This document shows positions 12,950 through 24,903 of a DNA stretch of 64,000 nucleotides, piece by piece. Below the pieces are notes generated by a model. It had not been told where the DNA came from and searched no databases. It saw only the letters and a program-made list of their open reading frames with translations. Position numbers and translations under genes: made by a program. Source of the DNA: Gloeopeniophorella convolvens (lineage: Eukaryota > Basidiomycota > Agaricomycetes > Russulales); NCBI GenBank assembly GCA_022496205.1, contig WTXD01000033.1:215101-279100 (forward strand). The letters are read 5' to 3'. Numbering within the stretch: position 1 is the stretch's first letter; each line of letters starts with the position of its first letter.

Positions 12950-13180
12950 TTCGTATCGTTGGATTTTCGCTCAACATACCCGCCATCGATGGGGACAGAC
13001 GAGCATCACAATAGTCTCTTGCGTCTGCTTACCGGCGGATAGGCTGCCTTTACTGTGAGCCTGTGCCACTCTGTGGTACCGGCTCGACTTCAGTACGTGG
13101 AAAACCATTCCCCACAACATCACCGTCGGTTCAAGTGGATGCACCTTTAGATTTCATTGCAAACGAACAGGGTTTCACGA
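12950..13180 (+). pseudogene. F-box gene fragment, decayed copy of the 10.7-kb gene
   Basis: By nucleotide similarity this repeats the exon 1/intron/exon 2 junction of the upstream F-box gene: a tract near 12957-13005 resembles the GWISVTHVCHRWRQ codons, CGTCTGCTTACCGGCGGATAG at about 13021-13041 matches the end of that gene's intron (CGTCTGCTGACCGGCGGACAG), and the CTCTGTGGTAC.. tract matches its LWSRLSFS codons. Stops and indels break the frame. No LRR tail is recognisable downstream. Confidence 0.65.
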
Positions 13181-14511
13181 ACTTACCGGGAGGCCGCTCA
13201 GCCGATGCAATCCCACGTATCTTCGGCGCTACAGTAGTCAAATAACAAGTATATAGTCCTTGGCGTCGTCTTCCCATCGCTGATGCACTTTGTTGTCAAT
13301 ACGGTGGTGCCCCAGCTAGTAATATAGGAGCGCACCGTTTGTACATTCAGTGCATCGCCACATAGCATGAATGCTATGAACGGGGCCTCCCGATACGGAG
13401 TCTCAGGTAGAGGCACCTCGTGCACCGAGTATTCTAATTCTTCAGTGTCCGTGCTTGTCGTACCGTGTGAATTGGCGTGTCGGGCGCGTCCGGGGTGGTA
13501 GTCGAAGACGGGCAAATAAGGCTTTCCGCTGCGGATGGTCATTTGACATAGGACTCAACGCGCTCATTCCCGCGATTGTGGACTCGGAATGGAGTGCAGA
13601 AATCATTGTCGCGCCCAAATCATAGAAGTGCGCGATACCGGGGCTCCACTGTATCCAAGGAACAGAGATGCAGCGACATCCACTGTCCCTTTGCGTACCT
13701 GCGATAAAGGAGAGAAGTGCTTTCGTGCGAATATGCACCCTTGAAAATCTCTGTGTAGAGTCTCTGTGGGTGACGCATATGTCCAAGCCAAAGGGCCGAT
13801 CGTGAGGATCTGGATGAAAGCCCGGAAATTTGCTTGCGGACGTCGGAGGTGGACCGTGGTGGGGTCGAGTCGTAATAGCATTTGATAGTCAGGGGGCGTG
13901 GCATATCAGTGCGAAGTTTCTGCATGCTCCAGATTGATCGGAATGCATAGGCCATGTGTGCATGTCATGGAAGATTCATATGTCTCCCTTGGCTTGTAGT
14001 TGAGCTTGAGTTTATACACGAGAACCTCGGTGACTACCGTTCCCAGGACCCTGCGTGGGCGACGATTTTGCATCATCGCGTAGTTCTCATCGAGGAACTT
14101 GAAGGAGTGCCTTTCGGTAAGAGCCGGTATGACCTGTTCGAAGGATCAGTTATGCAGAAAGCGTCCTGAAATTGTTGCAACATACAGCATCAAGGACTAT
14201 TTCCCCAGTTTGCCAGTTCCACACCGTCGTGAAGATTCGGTTCAGCACAGAGATTGTGCTTAAAGCAAAATAGCGTCCGCATATATCGAACAGGTCTTGC
14301 GACGACCAGTTTTGCTGGTTCTGGTCCTTTGGCAACTTGCAGAGTCTGCCGAGTGGAGGCGCTAATCTGTGACGCTTTCCTGTAGATAGGCTCCTAGCAT
14401 AAAACCGACCCGAGCCATCACCATCACTGTGAAGTGCTCAGGCACGACATGTTGGAGTTACAAGTCGCGCTCCGTTCAGTCTTCCGGGCCGGGCCGCTTT
14501 CCCGGATCCTC

Positions 14512-14954
14512 TCTCCCTGCCTCCGCTACTCCCAGTTCCGTCTCGTTTGACCTTATTCTTCCTAGCTCTCGCATGCAAAAATCAATCCCAGCATCCGCCT
14601 CCACTGTATGACGATGCGCAGCAAAACTACGCAACTGTTGACGAAGAAATGACGGGCGCGTCGTCACTTTATGTACGTTTCTGTTGTGTCCGGCCGTTCG
14701 AGCTCCAGCTCCCGAAACTGCCTGTGATTGCTCCCATGTAAATACTGTACAATACTCCTATCAGCTTGTAGTATAAATTGTAGTATGTACCGGCTACGAA
14801 TATCAGCGTTTCTACACTTCGCGTTGCCCCTCCTCCTTCTGCTCTCTTCATTCGCTCTCTTTCACTCGACTTCGCTTCGCGCCGCTGCGCGCCTTCGTTT
14901 CGGACCTCCAACTCGCATCACGACATTCAGAGCAAAGCCCACAATACAAACTCA
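14512..14954. mobile_element. Possible small insertion inside the F-box relic
   Basis: In the intact paralogue, the positions equivalent to 14511 and 14955 are adjacent (about 27242-27250). Here ~445 bp of unrelated sequence lies between them, including a pyrimidine-rich stretch (14815-14880) and an AT-rich stretch (14740-14795). I find no clear terminal repeats or target duplication, so class is unknown. Loss from the paralogue instead of gain here is less likely because the paralogue's reading frame is intact. Confidence 0.4.
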
Positions 14955-15224
14955 CAAGCCGAACCCCTTCCCAGCAACCACCAGGTCCTGGGTGGCATCC
15001 ACACAGATCCATCCGCCATCAAACTTGAACGACAGCTTCCACTACCGTCCTTCTACTCCGCGCGAAGGAGAGGGCATCTGGTACACAAGAAGAGTGTTGG
15101 CTTCGCCGCAGTACGAGACAATCAGACTGCCGGACACGATCCTATTGATCGGGTGGTCTATGGGCGGAATGGGGATGTCGGGGGCGGACCAGGCTCCGCT
15201 GAGCCAAGCCTTTCGGTACTTCTG

Positions 15225-15238
15225 AAGCATCGTGAAGC
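15225..15238. repeat. LINE target site duplication, left copy
   Basis: AAGCATCGTGAAGC, identical to 25152-25165 just after the poly(A). Taking one copy and removing everything between restores alignment with the intact F-box paralogue at 27500-27530. One or two of the leading As could belong to the poly(A), so the duplication is 12-14 bp. Confidence 0.93.
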
Positions 15239-15334
15239 AGCTTCTTTTCTTTGTACCACCATCACTATAGGGAAACCGCCTGGCGTCCTCGCGACCCCTA
15301 CAGTTGATTGTCGTTCTAGAGTATCCTACATCCA

Positions 15335-18300
15335 ATGTCATCCCTTCCCGGCGACCCTCCGGGGCCTCAGATTGACCCACCGGGGTCTACTTATGAGCCG
15401 TCCAGCCAGCCCACGCAGGACGGCTGCTCAGCACTTCAAATCTGGGCAACCAACAACAATTCCGAATCAGCCATCGTCGCTGTGGCCCCCGAACTTGTCA
15501 ATCGCTACGGCTTCGCTCGAGGAGTCCTCCCCACGGATCCTGACTCCGCGCACATCGACGAAGTCAGAGGCGACTCTGTCGCCGGAATCTATCAAGCAGA
15601 CACCGTCAACGAAATTGCCATTCAGTTTGCGCAACAAGCCAAACACCCCGCCGCCCCGCCCCCACAAGGCTGGTGGGACTCTGGCGACTCTGATCCCAGC
15701 GACCACATCGAGTGGGCAAATCATAACGCCACGTCTACGGATATCCTCGAAACCATCAGCTCCATCGCCAAAGGGGCAGCCCTTGGCCTCGCGTCAACCA
15801 CGCCCCCCTCGGACTCTGGCATTATTGACAACGCACGTCAGGAAGTCGCGAGGCTTGCGGCTATCCTCGGCCCGTACCCGGCCCGACTCGTCGTATGCGA
15901 CACCTGCGCCAGCGCAGACCATGACGACACCATTACCGACAAGGACTTCGCGTCCATCCTCGTCTCTACCATCCCAGAACGCCAGAACATTCGAGAGCAA
16001 CTCCTCGAGCTATACAAGTCCAAGCTGACCAAAGAATACAACGACAAGTATCCGGCAATGTCTGCCCAAATGCACGCGGATGCTAAGAAGGAACTTGATT
16101 TCGAGCTGGCTGACTACCGCGCTACTATGACTGCAGATGGTCAACTCAACGTCAAAGAAGAGATTGAACAGCACAATAAAGCCTACCGTGCAGAACAACT
16201 ACGCCAACGCCGCCTCGAGGTCGACCTCGACCCAACCTTTCAAGGCAACCTCGCTAACCTCGACCAGCTCGTACTCGACGAACGCCGAAACGAGATCCTC
16301 AACGACCCGCGTTTCAAGGCAACGCTCTTCCAATTCAAACAGGATGAGTACGCTGCGGCGCTACAACGAGTCCGCGACGAACTCCGCAGCTTCGTCGATG
16401 CCGAGCGCGACCGACTTATTGACTCTATTCGCTACCACGCGCTCATTGCGGCGCAACAAGCTCACCTTCATCACCCAGAGAAAGCCTTTCTGCCAGGCTC
16501 AACCAACATCAGTGCAGCACAATACGAGCAAGCGGGATCGCTGGTCAACCACCAGAATGTCGTCCCACCGGACTTCAACGCCATTCTCGACCGAGCGGTC
16601 CCACAAGACTTCAAGGTAGAGGACACCGAACAACCGAGAATCCCATCTCGCGAAGGGTCCAAAACCCCTCAAGCAGAACGACGGCCCACTACGCCATTAT
16701 CATACGTGACGTGGCCGGAGGAGACCGTACAAGCCACCAACGGCGGTCTCGCCGCGAGCATACATAACCCTTCCAGACCACCCTCACCCATACAGGTAGA
16801 CCCGCCAGCTCACTCAGAACCACCCGTCCGCGCAGCCTCGCAAGAATCAGTCGACTATGAGGCGATTCTTGACGCGACGGGTAAGAACAAACTGAAAGAG
16901 CTCAAGATGGAGGTCGAACAAACGGTCATCCCAGAGCCCAATTACTTTGACATGTCCGACGCGACCAAGCCTCCGGGCTGGCTCGCCGCCCTCAACAAAT
17001 CCATCACCGACAACTTCTCAGAGCTTAACGCTCGTCTCCAGCGCCTCGAGACTAACAACCCGCTGTTACAGAAATCCGCTGCGTCCGGCGGCGGATTCAG
17101 TCGGGTGGTCGTCTCCAACCCCGAGACGCTCACCAAATCGCAGAACGCACGCATCGACGACGTAGTTGCTTCTAACCCCCTCGACCCGAACAATAACCCA
17201 CCACCTGAGGGCGCCTTCGAGGTCTACTCAAAAGCAGTCTGGACCAAAGCAACAGGCGTCCCAGGCAGCAAGGCGGTCGCAGATGCCGAAGCCACCATGG
17301 CTTCCTTCCAGAACCAACCCGACAAGACTCGGGCGCAGCAGACCATTGACGCAGCCCGCCGAACCTTCGCTGACCCTCCCCCCACCCTCTTACGCGACAG
17401 AACGAATGGCACGGAGTAACTTACGCCAGAGCGGCGGGGAAGAACCATGCCAAGAAAGACCCCGCAGTCGCCAAAGCCTCGGTCACGCTCACCGACCAGG
17501 CCAAACCAGAGAACGCCCCGCCGACCAAAGCGAACGAACCTCTTCCCCCCACGGAAGTAGTCGTTCTCCGCCAAACGGGCGCAATGGACTCGTTCGTCAC
17601 CCATGAACGCACCTCTGAGTATAACATTTGCCAGCGTGTCCAACGTCTCCTACGCGACAATCGAGTCAACCTACCACTCGTAGCAGGACGTTGGGCGCGC
17701 AACACCAACAACTACGTGTATCGCTTCGCAGATCACGTTAACCCAGACCGCATCAAGCAGATAGCTCACTTCCTACTCGCTCCCTTCCCCGAAGGCGGGG
17801 AAGTTCTCATCCACAACGCGTGGTCTCGCGTTGCTCTGCACGGCGTCCCATGTTACCCCATCGGGGACAATGGAGATCGCGAGGGCGCCATCTATACAGA
17901 AGGCCAACTCGTCCAAGAACTCACCTACGCTAACCCCTCACTCAAAAACATGAAGTTTACTCTGACCCCACGATGGGTCAGACGCCCTAGCGAAATGCAG
18001 GGGCAATCGCTCTCTTCCATATCTTTCGCTTTCACCGACTACGACGGTGAAATAACTAAGTCCCTTTTGAAGAACAGCGAAATCTTCATGTTCGGTAAAC
18101 GCGTCAAATGCGAAAAATGGGTCACCCGCCCGACCCTCACCCAATGCAACCGGTGCTGGCAGTTCGGCCATCTCGCACCCACCTGCAGACTGTCGAAAGA
18201 CAAACACTGCTGCTATATCTGCGGCGGCAACCACCTCTCAGCCAACCACGCAACCGACTGCGTCAACAAGACCGACATCAAGCGCCACCCCCAACACGGC

Positions 18301-18450
18301 GCCTGCCAATGCGTCTTCAAATGCATCAATTGCAAACGGGCCGGTCGGACCGGTGACATCACCGACCACCACGCTCGCTCACCCGAGTGCCCACTCCGGA
18401 AGAAATATAAGATCCCTGCCATCGACTCCATCGATGAGGATCATATATGA
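15335..18450 (+). pseudogene. LINE ORF1, gag-like protein, one frame break
   Basis: ORF1 opens at ATG 15335 and runs 694 codons to a TAA at 17417-17419; the next frame is already open there (TYARAAGKNHAKK) and runs to TGA 18448-18450, for ~1038 residues in all. The break fits loss of one base near 17410-17420; a programmed shift is possible but no slippery heptamer is obvious. The N-terminal part is acidic, Pro-rich and helical. The C-terminal part has three Cys/His clusters near 18140-18390: a classical C-x2-C-x4-H-x4-C knuckle (CNRCWQFGHLAPTC), then CYICGGNH..., then CINCKRAG.... Such proteins bind the element's RNA and form the RNP. The stop overlaps the start of ORF2 by ATGA. Confidence 0.85.
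18447..18450 (+). promoter_or_regulatory. ATGA stop-start overlap of ORF1 and ORF2
   Basis: The ORF2 start codon (18447-18449) overlaps the ORF1 stop codon (18448-18450). In some LINEs such overlaps allow reinitiation so that ORF2 is made at low level from the same RNA. Here this is an inference from the arrangement. Confidence 0.7.
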
Positions 18451-20168
18451 CTGATACACCCTTACGTATCATGAGCGTCAACATGAGATGCCGCAACGCA
18501 GCCACTCACGCCCTCCTCCTCGACAACACTAACAACTTCGATCTTATTCTTATTCAGGAACCCTGGTACCAACGAGTAGGGCTCATGCGCTCGGACTCGG
18601 ACCCCAATGGGGTCGAGGTACTTGGGACAGTGGCAGCCCCTGGCTGGGACATCCACTATCCCCTAACTGCCGCACGCGCGACTGTCAAAGTCGTCGCTTA
18701 CTCACGTACTCGATCACGTTATAAGATCACGGCCCGACCGGACCGCGTCTCGCACCCGTGTGTGATCGCGCTGGATGTCCGGAAAGGCGACTTCCGCTGC
18801 GAAGTCATCAATGTCTACCACGACGTCGAAAACCCGACGTCACTCCACTCTCTCACCGCACTATCTATTCAGCCACTCGTTCCCACCCTAGTCGCAGGCG
18901 ACTTTAACCTCCACCACCCTATGTGGAGTCACCCAGGGTGGGACGAGTCAGACCGCGCGTCCAACCTACTGGACTGGGCGGAACTCAACTTCCTCAACCT
19001 CATCAACGAACCCGGTGTCACGACCCGCTGGGGAGAAGGTGACCAAAGAGACTCCGTCATCGACCTCATGTGGGAGAACCTACAGGCACGCATTAACCGT
19101 ACTTTCGTCAACCACAGCGTAGACCGTGCCACGAGCCTAGGCTCGGACCACTCGGCACTTCTTATTTATGCGCAACCGCTTGCGTCGCCAGAAGATTTCG
19201 AAGACGAACCCGGCCCCACCGGTTACGTCTTCGACCCGGACTATGCCGACAAATGGGCCGAAAATTTCCCCATTCGGCTGGCTGACTCAGTCCCGCTCAA
19301 TAACCAATGGCAACTAGACGGCGAGGCAGAGAGCCTCACTTACGACATTGATACCGCACTCGCGGCATCGATGAACAAGCGTAAACCGTCTAAGTTCGAA
19401 TCCAAATGGTGGAACCCTGAGTGCCAAGCAGCTGTCAAGCTAGTCCGGGAGGTGCAAACAGACGAAGAACGCAAATCCCTTGCGAAAGAAATGAGGAAGA
19501 AAGTCAAAGTCGCCAAACGAGAATGGGCCAACAAACTTCTCGGCTACGCTGACATAGACACGCTATGGTCAGTAGCCAAGTGGCGCCATGGCCGCCGCCT
19601 CAAAAACGTCCCTTTCCTCAAAGGGGATGACGGCCGACTACTTGACTCATCTCCGCTCATTGCTGACGCGTTCCAGAGGAGATGCTTTAACGCCACTCCC
19701 CCTGAAGTCCCACTTCGGTTCCCAGATGACCCGCCCATCCACCCAACGAGGCCGCATCATCCTATCTGCGAACAAGAGATAGATGATTGCCTCAAAGACG
19801 CGTCACAACGGTCTGCCCCAGGCCTAAGTGGACACACGTACAATCTCATCAAACGAGTCTGGGCCCTCCACCCGGCCCGGATCACGCGACTCTTTGATGC
19901 GTGCCTTAGACTCGGCCACCACCCCCGACCATGGAAGACCGCCATGGTCGTCATGATTCCCAAACCGAACCGGACTGACTACTCACAGGTCAAGAACTGG
20001 CGCCCGATCGCTCTACTAGAGTGCTTCGGCAAACTCCTCGAGAAAGTGATGACGCGCAGAATCCTCCATGACATAGGCACCCACCGCATCGTTCCCACCA
20101 ATCAGTTCGGAGGCAGGAATGCCTCCAACTGCACGGACGCCGGTCTCGCCATGGTACATGACATACAG

Positions 20169-22714
20169 CTCTACAAAAACCCCCCTGTCTTACTCCTTGC
20201 TTACCGTGCTTACCAGTCTTAGTCATTCTTAGTACTCTTAGATTGTTCTTGAAGCTAAATTAGGGCCTGCTTGTGGTCATCTTACGGCCTCCAGCTTACC
20301 TGAGTCTTCTGCTTAGCTTCTGCCTTCCTTACATCTGAAAAACCCTCCCTAATAAGATTGCACATAATATTTAATAGATACATCTGCGAGGTCTCCGCCT
20401 GCCGCAGTCTCCTGTGTGTGCCGCCACCGATCTCACACTCGCTGCCACCGTTCCCACGCGCACCACCACCGCCGTTGTCGGCCTTGATCTCGTCGTCGCA
20501 GTCGTGGGTGACGGTGCTAGCGTCACTGGTGCCGCTGGCGTCGTTGTTGTTGCGGCTGTGCTACGTCGCAGCGTGTCGCGACCACCGTCGTCGTCATGGG
20601 CACACCATGTCGCATTGCCACCGCACTGCGTCGTGCAGCCGCGTCGTCATTGTTGTCGGGGCCGTGCTGCTCCGCACAGCCTCGCAACGTGGTTGCGGTG
20701 CCACCGCTCCCACTCACACAGGGAGCAGACACAGGGCCATGGGGCGGGCCTAGTGGTCAGCGGGAGTACTACATATTGGGTACACAGGCGCACCTCGTTG
20801 CGTCCTTTGCGCCAGGTCATTGGCCATGCCGCAAGCACCATGAGCACAGCGGGCCGGCGGAGAGGACGACGAGGGGCGGGCGCGCGGGAGTGTGGCCGTG
20901 CCCGAGTGTGACGGCGAGGCACACCTTGTCCGCGTGGCACAGCGCGCCGGTGCATGCGTCGAGGACAAACGTACCGCCTGGGTGTGGCGCCGGGACGCCA
21001 TCAGCAGCACTCAAACTTGGGCTACTGGTGTGGCTGCGCTCATCAGGGAGTGGCGGTGATTTGGCACGGGGTGGTGTCAGCGATGTCGCGGCGATGGCGT
21101 GTATTGCGGTACGGCCGTCGCTGTTTGGGCTTGCAAAGTTGGCCTCGTGCGCGAAAGATTGCGGCGGCGGCGTTGTAGCAAACTGGAAGGCCGGCGCGAT
21201 AAGGGACGCGCGCTCGCTGTGTTCGTCCACACAACTTTGCAGTGGTGACCGCACTTTGAGGCGCGCGTCACTGTGCCACATCGTGGTCGCGTTACGCGGT
21301 GAACTCTCCTGCGCCCGCACGTCGGGGTTGTGGTTCGGTGCCGGGTCGTGCGAGGCGAGTCATGGCGGCGTTTTGGCGCCTGGCCAGGCGAATGTGACGA
21401 GGATGGACGATAGCAGGTGGGGAGGAGGTTGGTGGGAAAGGCAGTGAGGGAGATGGGGATGGCAAAAGGGCCGGGGACAGGCGGTTCAGGAGGAGCGGGA
21501 ACGAGGGAGCGAAGGATAGCGTACCTGCGTGTGCCAGCGCTGACACGCGCGGATCGGTGCAGTGCTATTTGCGGGCGACGCGGAAGGTGAGGGCGGTGAG
21601 CCAGGTGAGGGTGCGCCGGGCGAGCTCGCAGGCAGCGAGCCGGAAAGTGAGCCGGGAGAAGGCGGCGATATGGGTGCAGGGGACAGGGTTGGGGGCGTAC
21701 CGTCAGGCGCGGTCGCCAACATCGCCCAGGAGCGCCTGGCGGGGCAGGAGGCGAGGGCTGCGTCACGGCGCAATTCTTCGTCACTGAGAGGGGCAAAGAG
21801 TGAGTGTGGGATAGCGGAGAGTGCGAGTGGGCGGTGGTCAGTACGTGTGAGCGGACAGTGTACATAGCAGGCGCACCTTAGTACTTACTACCGTTTTCGA
21901 GAAACGACAAGTCGAACTGTTGACTCGCGCGGCAAGAACACGTCACGTGTCACGTGTCACGTGTGGCGTGTATCCGGCCGAACCCGGTGTCGTACGACTT
22001 TCACGATTCCGCACGATGCCACGTCGCTTCACTCTTTTCTCCTCCCTCCATCTTCCCGCATTTCCCCTCCCCCGTTTCTCCTTCCCTTCCCCTCCTGCCA
22101 TACCTGCAAGCCCACCACCTGCAAACCAAGGTCAGTATAGGAAGGAGCTGGGGATATGGGTGAGCATTCAGCACATCCTACACGGTTTTGCTAACTTACT
22201 GTTAGTACAACACTTTGCTGGCTTGCTGCTGCCTGCATCTCCCTGTTGGTTCTCGCTCCTCTGACTGACATAAGGTATGTCTCCTTCCTGCTCTTTCATG
22301 TACTATTGTTGACTTTGTTGAGCACAGTCTCTTTGATCCCCGGCTGGATGACTTGTGGCTGAGGGTTAGGGTTAGGGTTAGGTGTTCAGGGTGAGGGGAT
22401 ATTAGGGTTAGGGTTGACATTAGTTACCTTAATAGTGTATAATGTTAGTAGTATAGTGGAATATTAGCTTCCTTTTTACTGCTTCTACATTATAGTGTGA
22501 TCATGTTTTGACTAGCTTATTCATGTCTTATTGTGTGCCTCATCATTGAGAGTTCTTTTTAACTTCTTTTAAAGATGCCAATAAGATGTAGGTCTTATGA
22601 CTAGTGTGGCAATTTAGATGGATAAGGAAAAAATAAGCTCAGTTCCCAATAATCACTTACTAAGAGCAAAAAAGATCTTATTGAGTGTCATAAGAGCAGG
22701 GGGTTTTTGTAGAG
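20169..22714. mobile_element. Non-autonomous TIR element nested in LINE ORF2
   Basis: A 2546-bp element bounded by perfect 16-bp inverted repeats, CTCTACAAAAACCCCC at 20169-20184 and its complement at 22699-22714, flanked by AG on both sides (20167-20168 and 22715-22716). Excision with one AG restores the ORF2 frame. Subterminal DNA carries many short CTTAC/CTTAG/CTTAT motifs pointing inward (for example 20189, 20200, 20208, 20218), and similar ones in inverse orientation at the right end (TAAGAGC, TAAGATC). The GC-rich interior (20400-21870) has open frames on both strands but no transposase motif that I recognise. The 2-bp duplication, C-rich ends and subterminal repeats would suit an EnSpm/CACTA-type (perhaps Plavaka-like) transposon, but this is not proven. 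Confidence 0.88.
22363..22417 (+). repeat. Interstitial telomere-like repeats (TTAGGG)n
   Basis: Three GGGTTA units at 22363-22382, a ~20-bp interruption, then two more TTAGGG units at 22402-22414. TTAGGG is the telomere repeat of many basidiomycetes. The tract lies near the right end of the nested TIR element, not at a chromosome end. Confidence 0.85.
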
Positions 22715-24903
22715 AGGCGGCCACTGAACAAGGACTGGTCGCCGGATGTCTCCTCTTTGACATTCAAGGCTTCTTCGACAATATCAACCACGACCGCGCC
22801 ATCCAGATCATGCGCGATCTAGGCTTCTCCAACGAGACCTGCGAGTGGACCAGATCGTTCCTCGCAGAACGCAAAGTCAGACTCCGTTTCAACGGGTACA
22901 CGGGCGACCCGATAGACCTGGCGGTTGGGACGCCGCAAGGATCCCCACTCTCACCCGTCTTATCCATCATCTATGCATCCCCACTACTCCACATCGGGAG
23001 AAAGTGGGCGAACACTTCGCTTAGTATGTACATGGACGACGGTAACATATTCGCATGCGGCTCAGACTTCACCCGCGTCAAACTCTTACTACGAGACGCT
23101 TATGCTGACTGCCTTGACTGGCTTACGCGAGCCGGACTCCAAATCGAGGAGTCCAAAAGCGAACTCATCTTCTTTAGGAAACCTTGGAGCCGCGCGACCT
23201 TACCTAAGGTGCTCAAAGTCTGGTCTCCGAAGAAAAATGCTGACATCATCATACGCGCGTCAACTTGCGTGAGATACCTCGGCATCTACTTCGACCCAAC
23301 CCTCAAGTTTGACCAACACGTGAAAATCATGTGCGCGCGCGCCAAAAGCTCAATCAACGCGCTACGCATATTGGGCAACTCCATCTGCGGCCTAGACCTC
23401 GCCAACTGGAGGCTGGCCATCAACGGCATCATTCTCCCTGTCCTAACCTACGCTGCCCCGGTCTGGTACCGGGGCACAGGACAAAAAACCCTTATCCGCT
23501 CTCTTCAGACTGCCATGAACGACGGCATTCGACTCACCATGGGCGCATTTCGCACGACGCCCATTGAACCCCTACAGATGCTGGCAGGCATTCTCCCCAT
23601 GGACTTACATCTAGAGATGCTCGTCAGCAACATGGCTTTGCGTTTATCCAAGCTAGACGCGAAATCACAACTACTCTCCCGACTCGGTAACGAATGGGGT
23701 GTCTGGGAAGACGGCGAACCGCCACTCCCCATCACCATCCCCCGTTCGCGACCCATCCAAACGACCCTCACCCGGCTAGCCGCCAGAGTCATGCAAGGAG
23801 GCGAACACCTCAACCTGTATGCCGCGCCCCCATGGGCTCGCGGTAATAACTGGGGTAAATGTCTCATTATTGATACAAATACCTATCGTGGCGACGCACG
23901 CAAACCCTACGTACTTCGGCTCAAAGCCGACTCCATTGATCGCTCATCGAACACACTCTTCATTTTCACAGACGGCTCCCGTTTCGACCCGGACAGGGAT
24001 TCAGTCATGCACTCGGGCTACGGCGCGACCGTCTTCTTCCGAGGAGCGGAAACGGCCAACACGGCGAGGTCCCTCGGGACGACTGCCACTATATTTGATG
24101 CGGAGATGGCGGCCCTGGCTGCCGGGGCGACGATGGCCCAGACTGCTCTTACGACACACCCTGACTGCCGGCGCGTCATCTTTCTTTCGGACTCCTTTTC
24201 ATCCCTCCACACGATCTACTCTGCGCGCCCTCATGTGGCCCAGAAATACTCCCTAACATTCAAACAAACTATTGACAATATTCTTTCTCATTCTAGGGAC
24301 CTGACGGTGGAAATCCGGTGGTGCCCGGGGCACACGGGAATCCTCGGCAATGAGCGCGCTGACGAGCTCGCCAAGTCCGGCGTCTCCCTCCCCCTCCTTC
24401 CGAACCAGAGAGAACCCCACACTCTCTCCCATCAGCGAATGTCCAACAAGGAAGCTGCCGCGTTTGCTTGGAAACAACGCTGGCACGCATCTCCTCGGCG
24501 ATCGGACGCTTGGCGGGGCTTACCCAACCCGCCTAACGGCAAACTTGCACCGGCTTACCAAGCCATGCATTCGGCAAAGACGGCCCGGCCCATCATATCC
24601 ACATTCACCCGTCTCCTTACCGGCCACGCCTTCTGCGGTGCCTACACCGCCATGATGAAGCCGACAGAACGCACGTCATGCGACTGTCCGGACGCACCAC
24701 TTCAGACCATCGAACATGTCCTCACTTCATGCCCACTCTACGCCGAACCCCGCCGATCCATCCTCCGTCCCATCGCCCACGACTACTCGCTGCACAAAAT
24801 ATTCGGAACAAAGGAGGGGGGCGCCGCGCTGGCCAAGTTCATCGAGGCCACTCGCTGCCTGATGGTGCCCCGCATGCCCCCTCAGCCCCCGGAACCCCCC
24901 TGA

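Larger units (their letters stand above)
13198..15238 (-). pseudogene. F-box gene, 3' part, split by LINE
   Basis: This is the downstream part of a minus-strand F-box gene whose 5' part lies at 25152-25446, beyond the LINE. It aligns along its length with the intact paralogue at 26095-27802: KAWLSGAWSAPDIPIP near 15140-15225 (paralogue GAWLSGERSTPDVPLP), VWNWQTGEIVLDA near 14170-14225, HSFKFLDEN-equivalent codons near 14090, VHIRTKALLSFIAGTQ near 13680-13730 and LCGDALNV near 13340-13365. The intron between the last two exons is conserved (donor GTATGT, acceptor GAACAG). Frameshifts after 13950 and a different C-terminus show decay, and ~445 bp of extra sequence lies at 14512-14954. Confidence 0.85.
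18447..24903 (+). pseudogene. LINE ORF2 polyprotein (EN-RT-RNase H), interrupted
   Basis: The first part, 18447-20168, holds an APE-type endonuclease (FDLILIQEPW, VAGDFNLHHPMW, SVIDLMW, GSDHSAL) and the start of the reverse transcriptase (NWRPIALLECFGKLLEKV, NQFGGRNASNC). The second part, 22717-24903, holds the RT palm (LLFDIQGFFDNINHDR, GTPQGSPLSPVL, catalytic YMDD), an RNase H (TDGS, DAEM, LSDS, GHTGILGNERADELAKSG) and a C-terminal Cys/His cluster (CDCPDAPLQTIEHVLTSC). Removing the nested element and one AG copy joins DIQ to AATEQGLVAG in frame, giving 1302 residues with no other stop. The domains nick the target, copy the element RNA at the nick and remove RNA from hybrids. As it stands, translation from the first part stops at 20220-20222. 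Confidence 0.93.

Noticed and set aside
20414..21865. Long open frames on both strands inside the TIR element, as possible transposase
   Set aside because: They overlap each other, are biased in composition and show no catalytic or zinc-binding motif; GC content alone explains them.
20160..22725. Tc1/mariner interpretation with TA duplication
   Set aside because: Taking TA as the duplication leaves extra bases and shifts the ORF2 frame, while AG restores it exactly.
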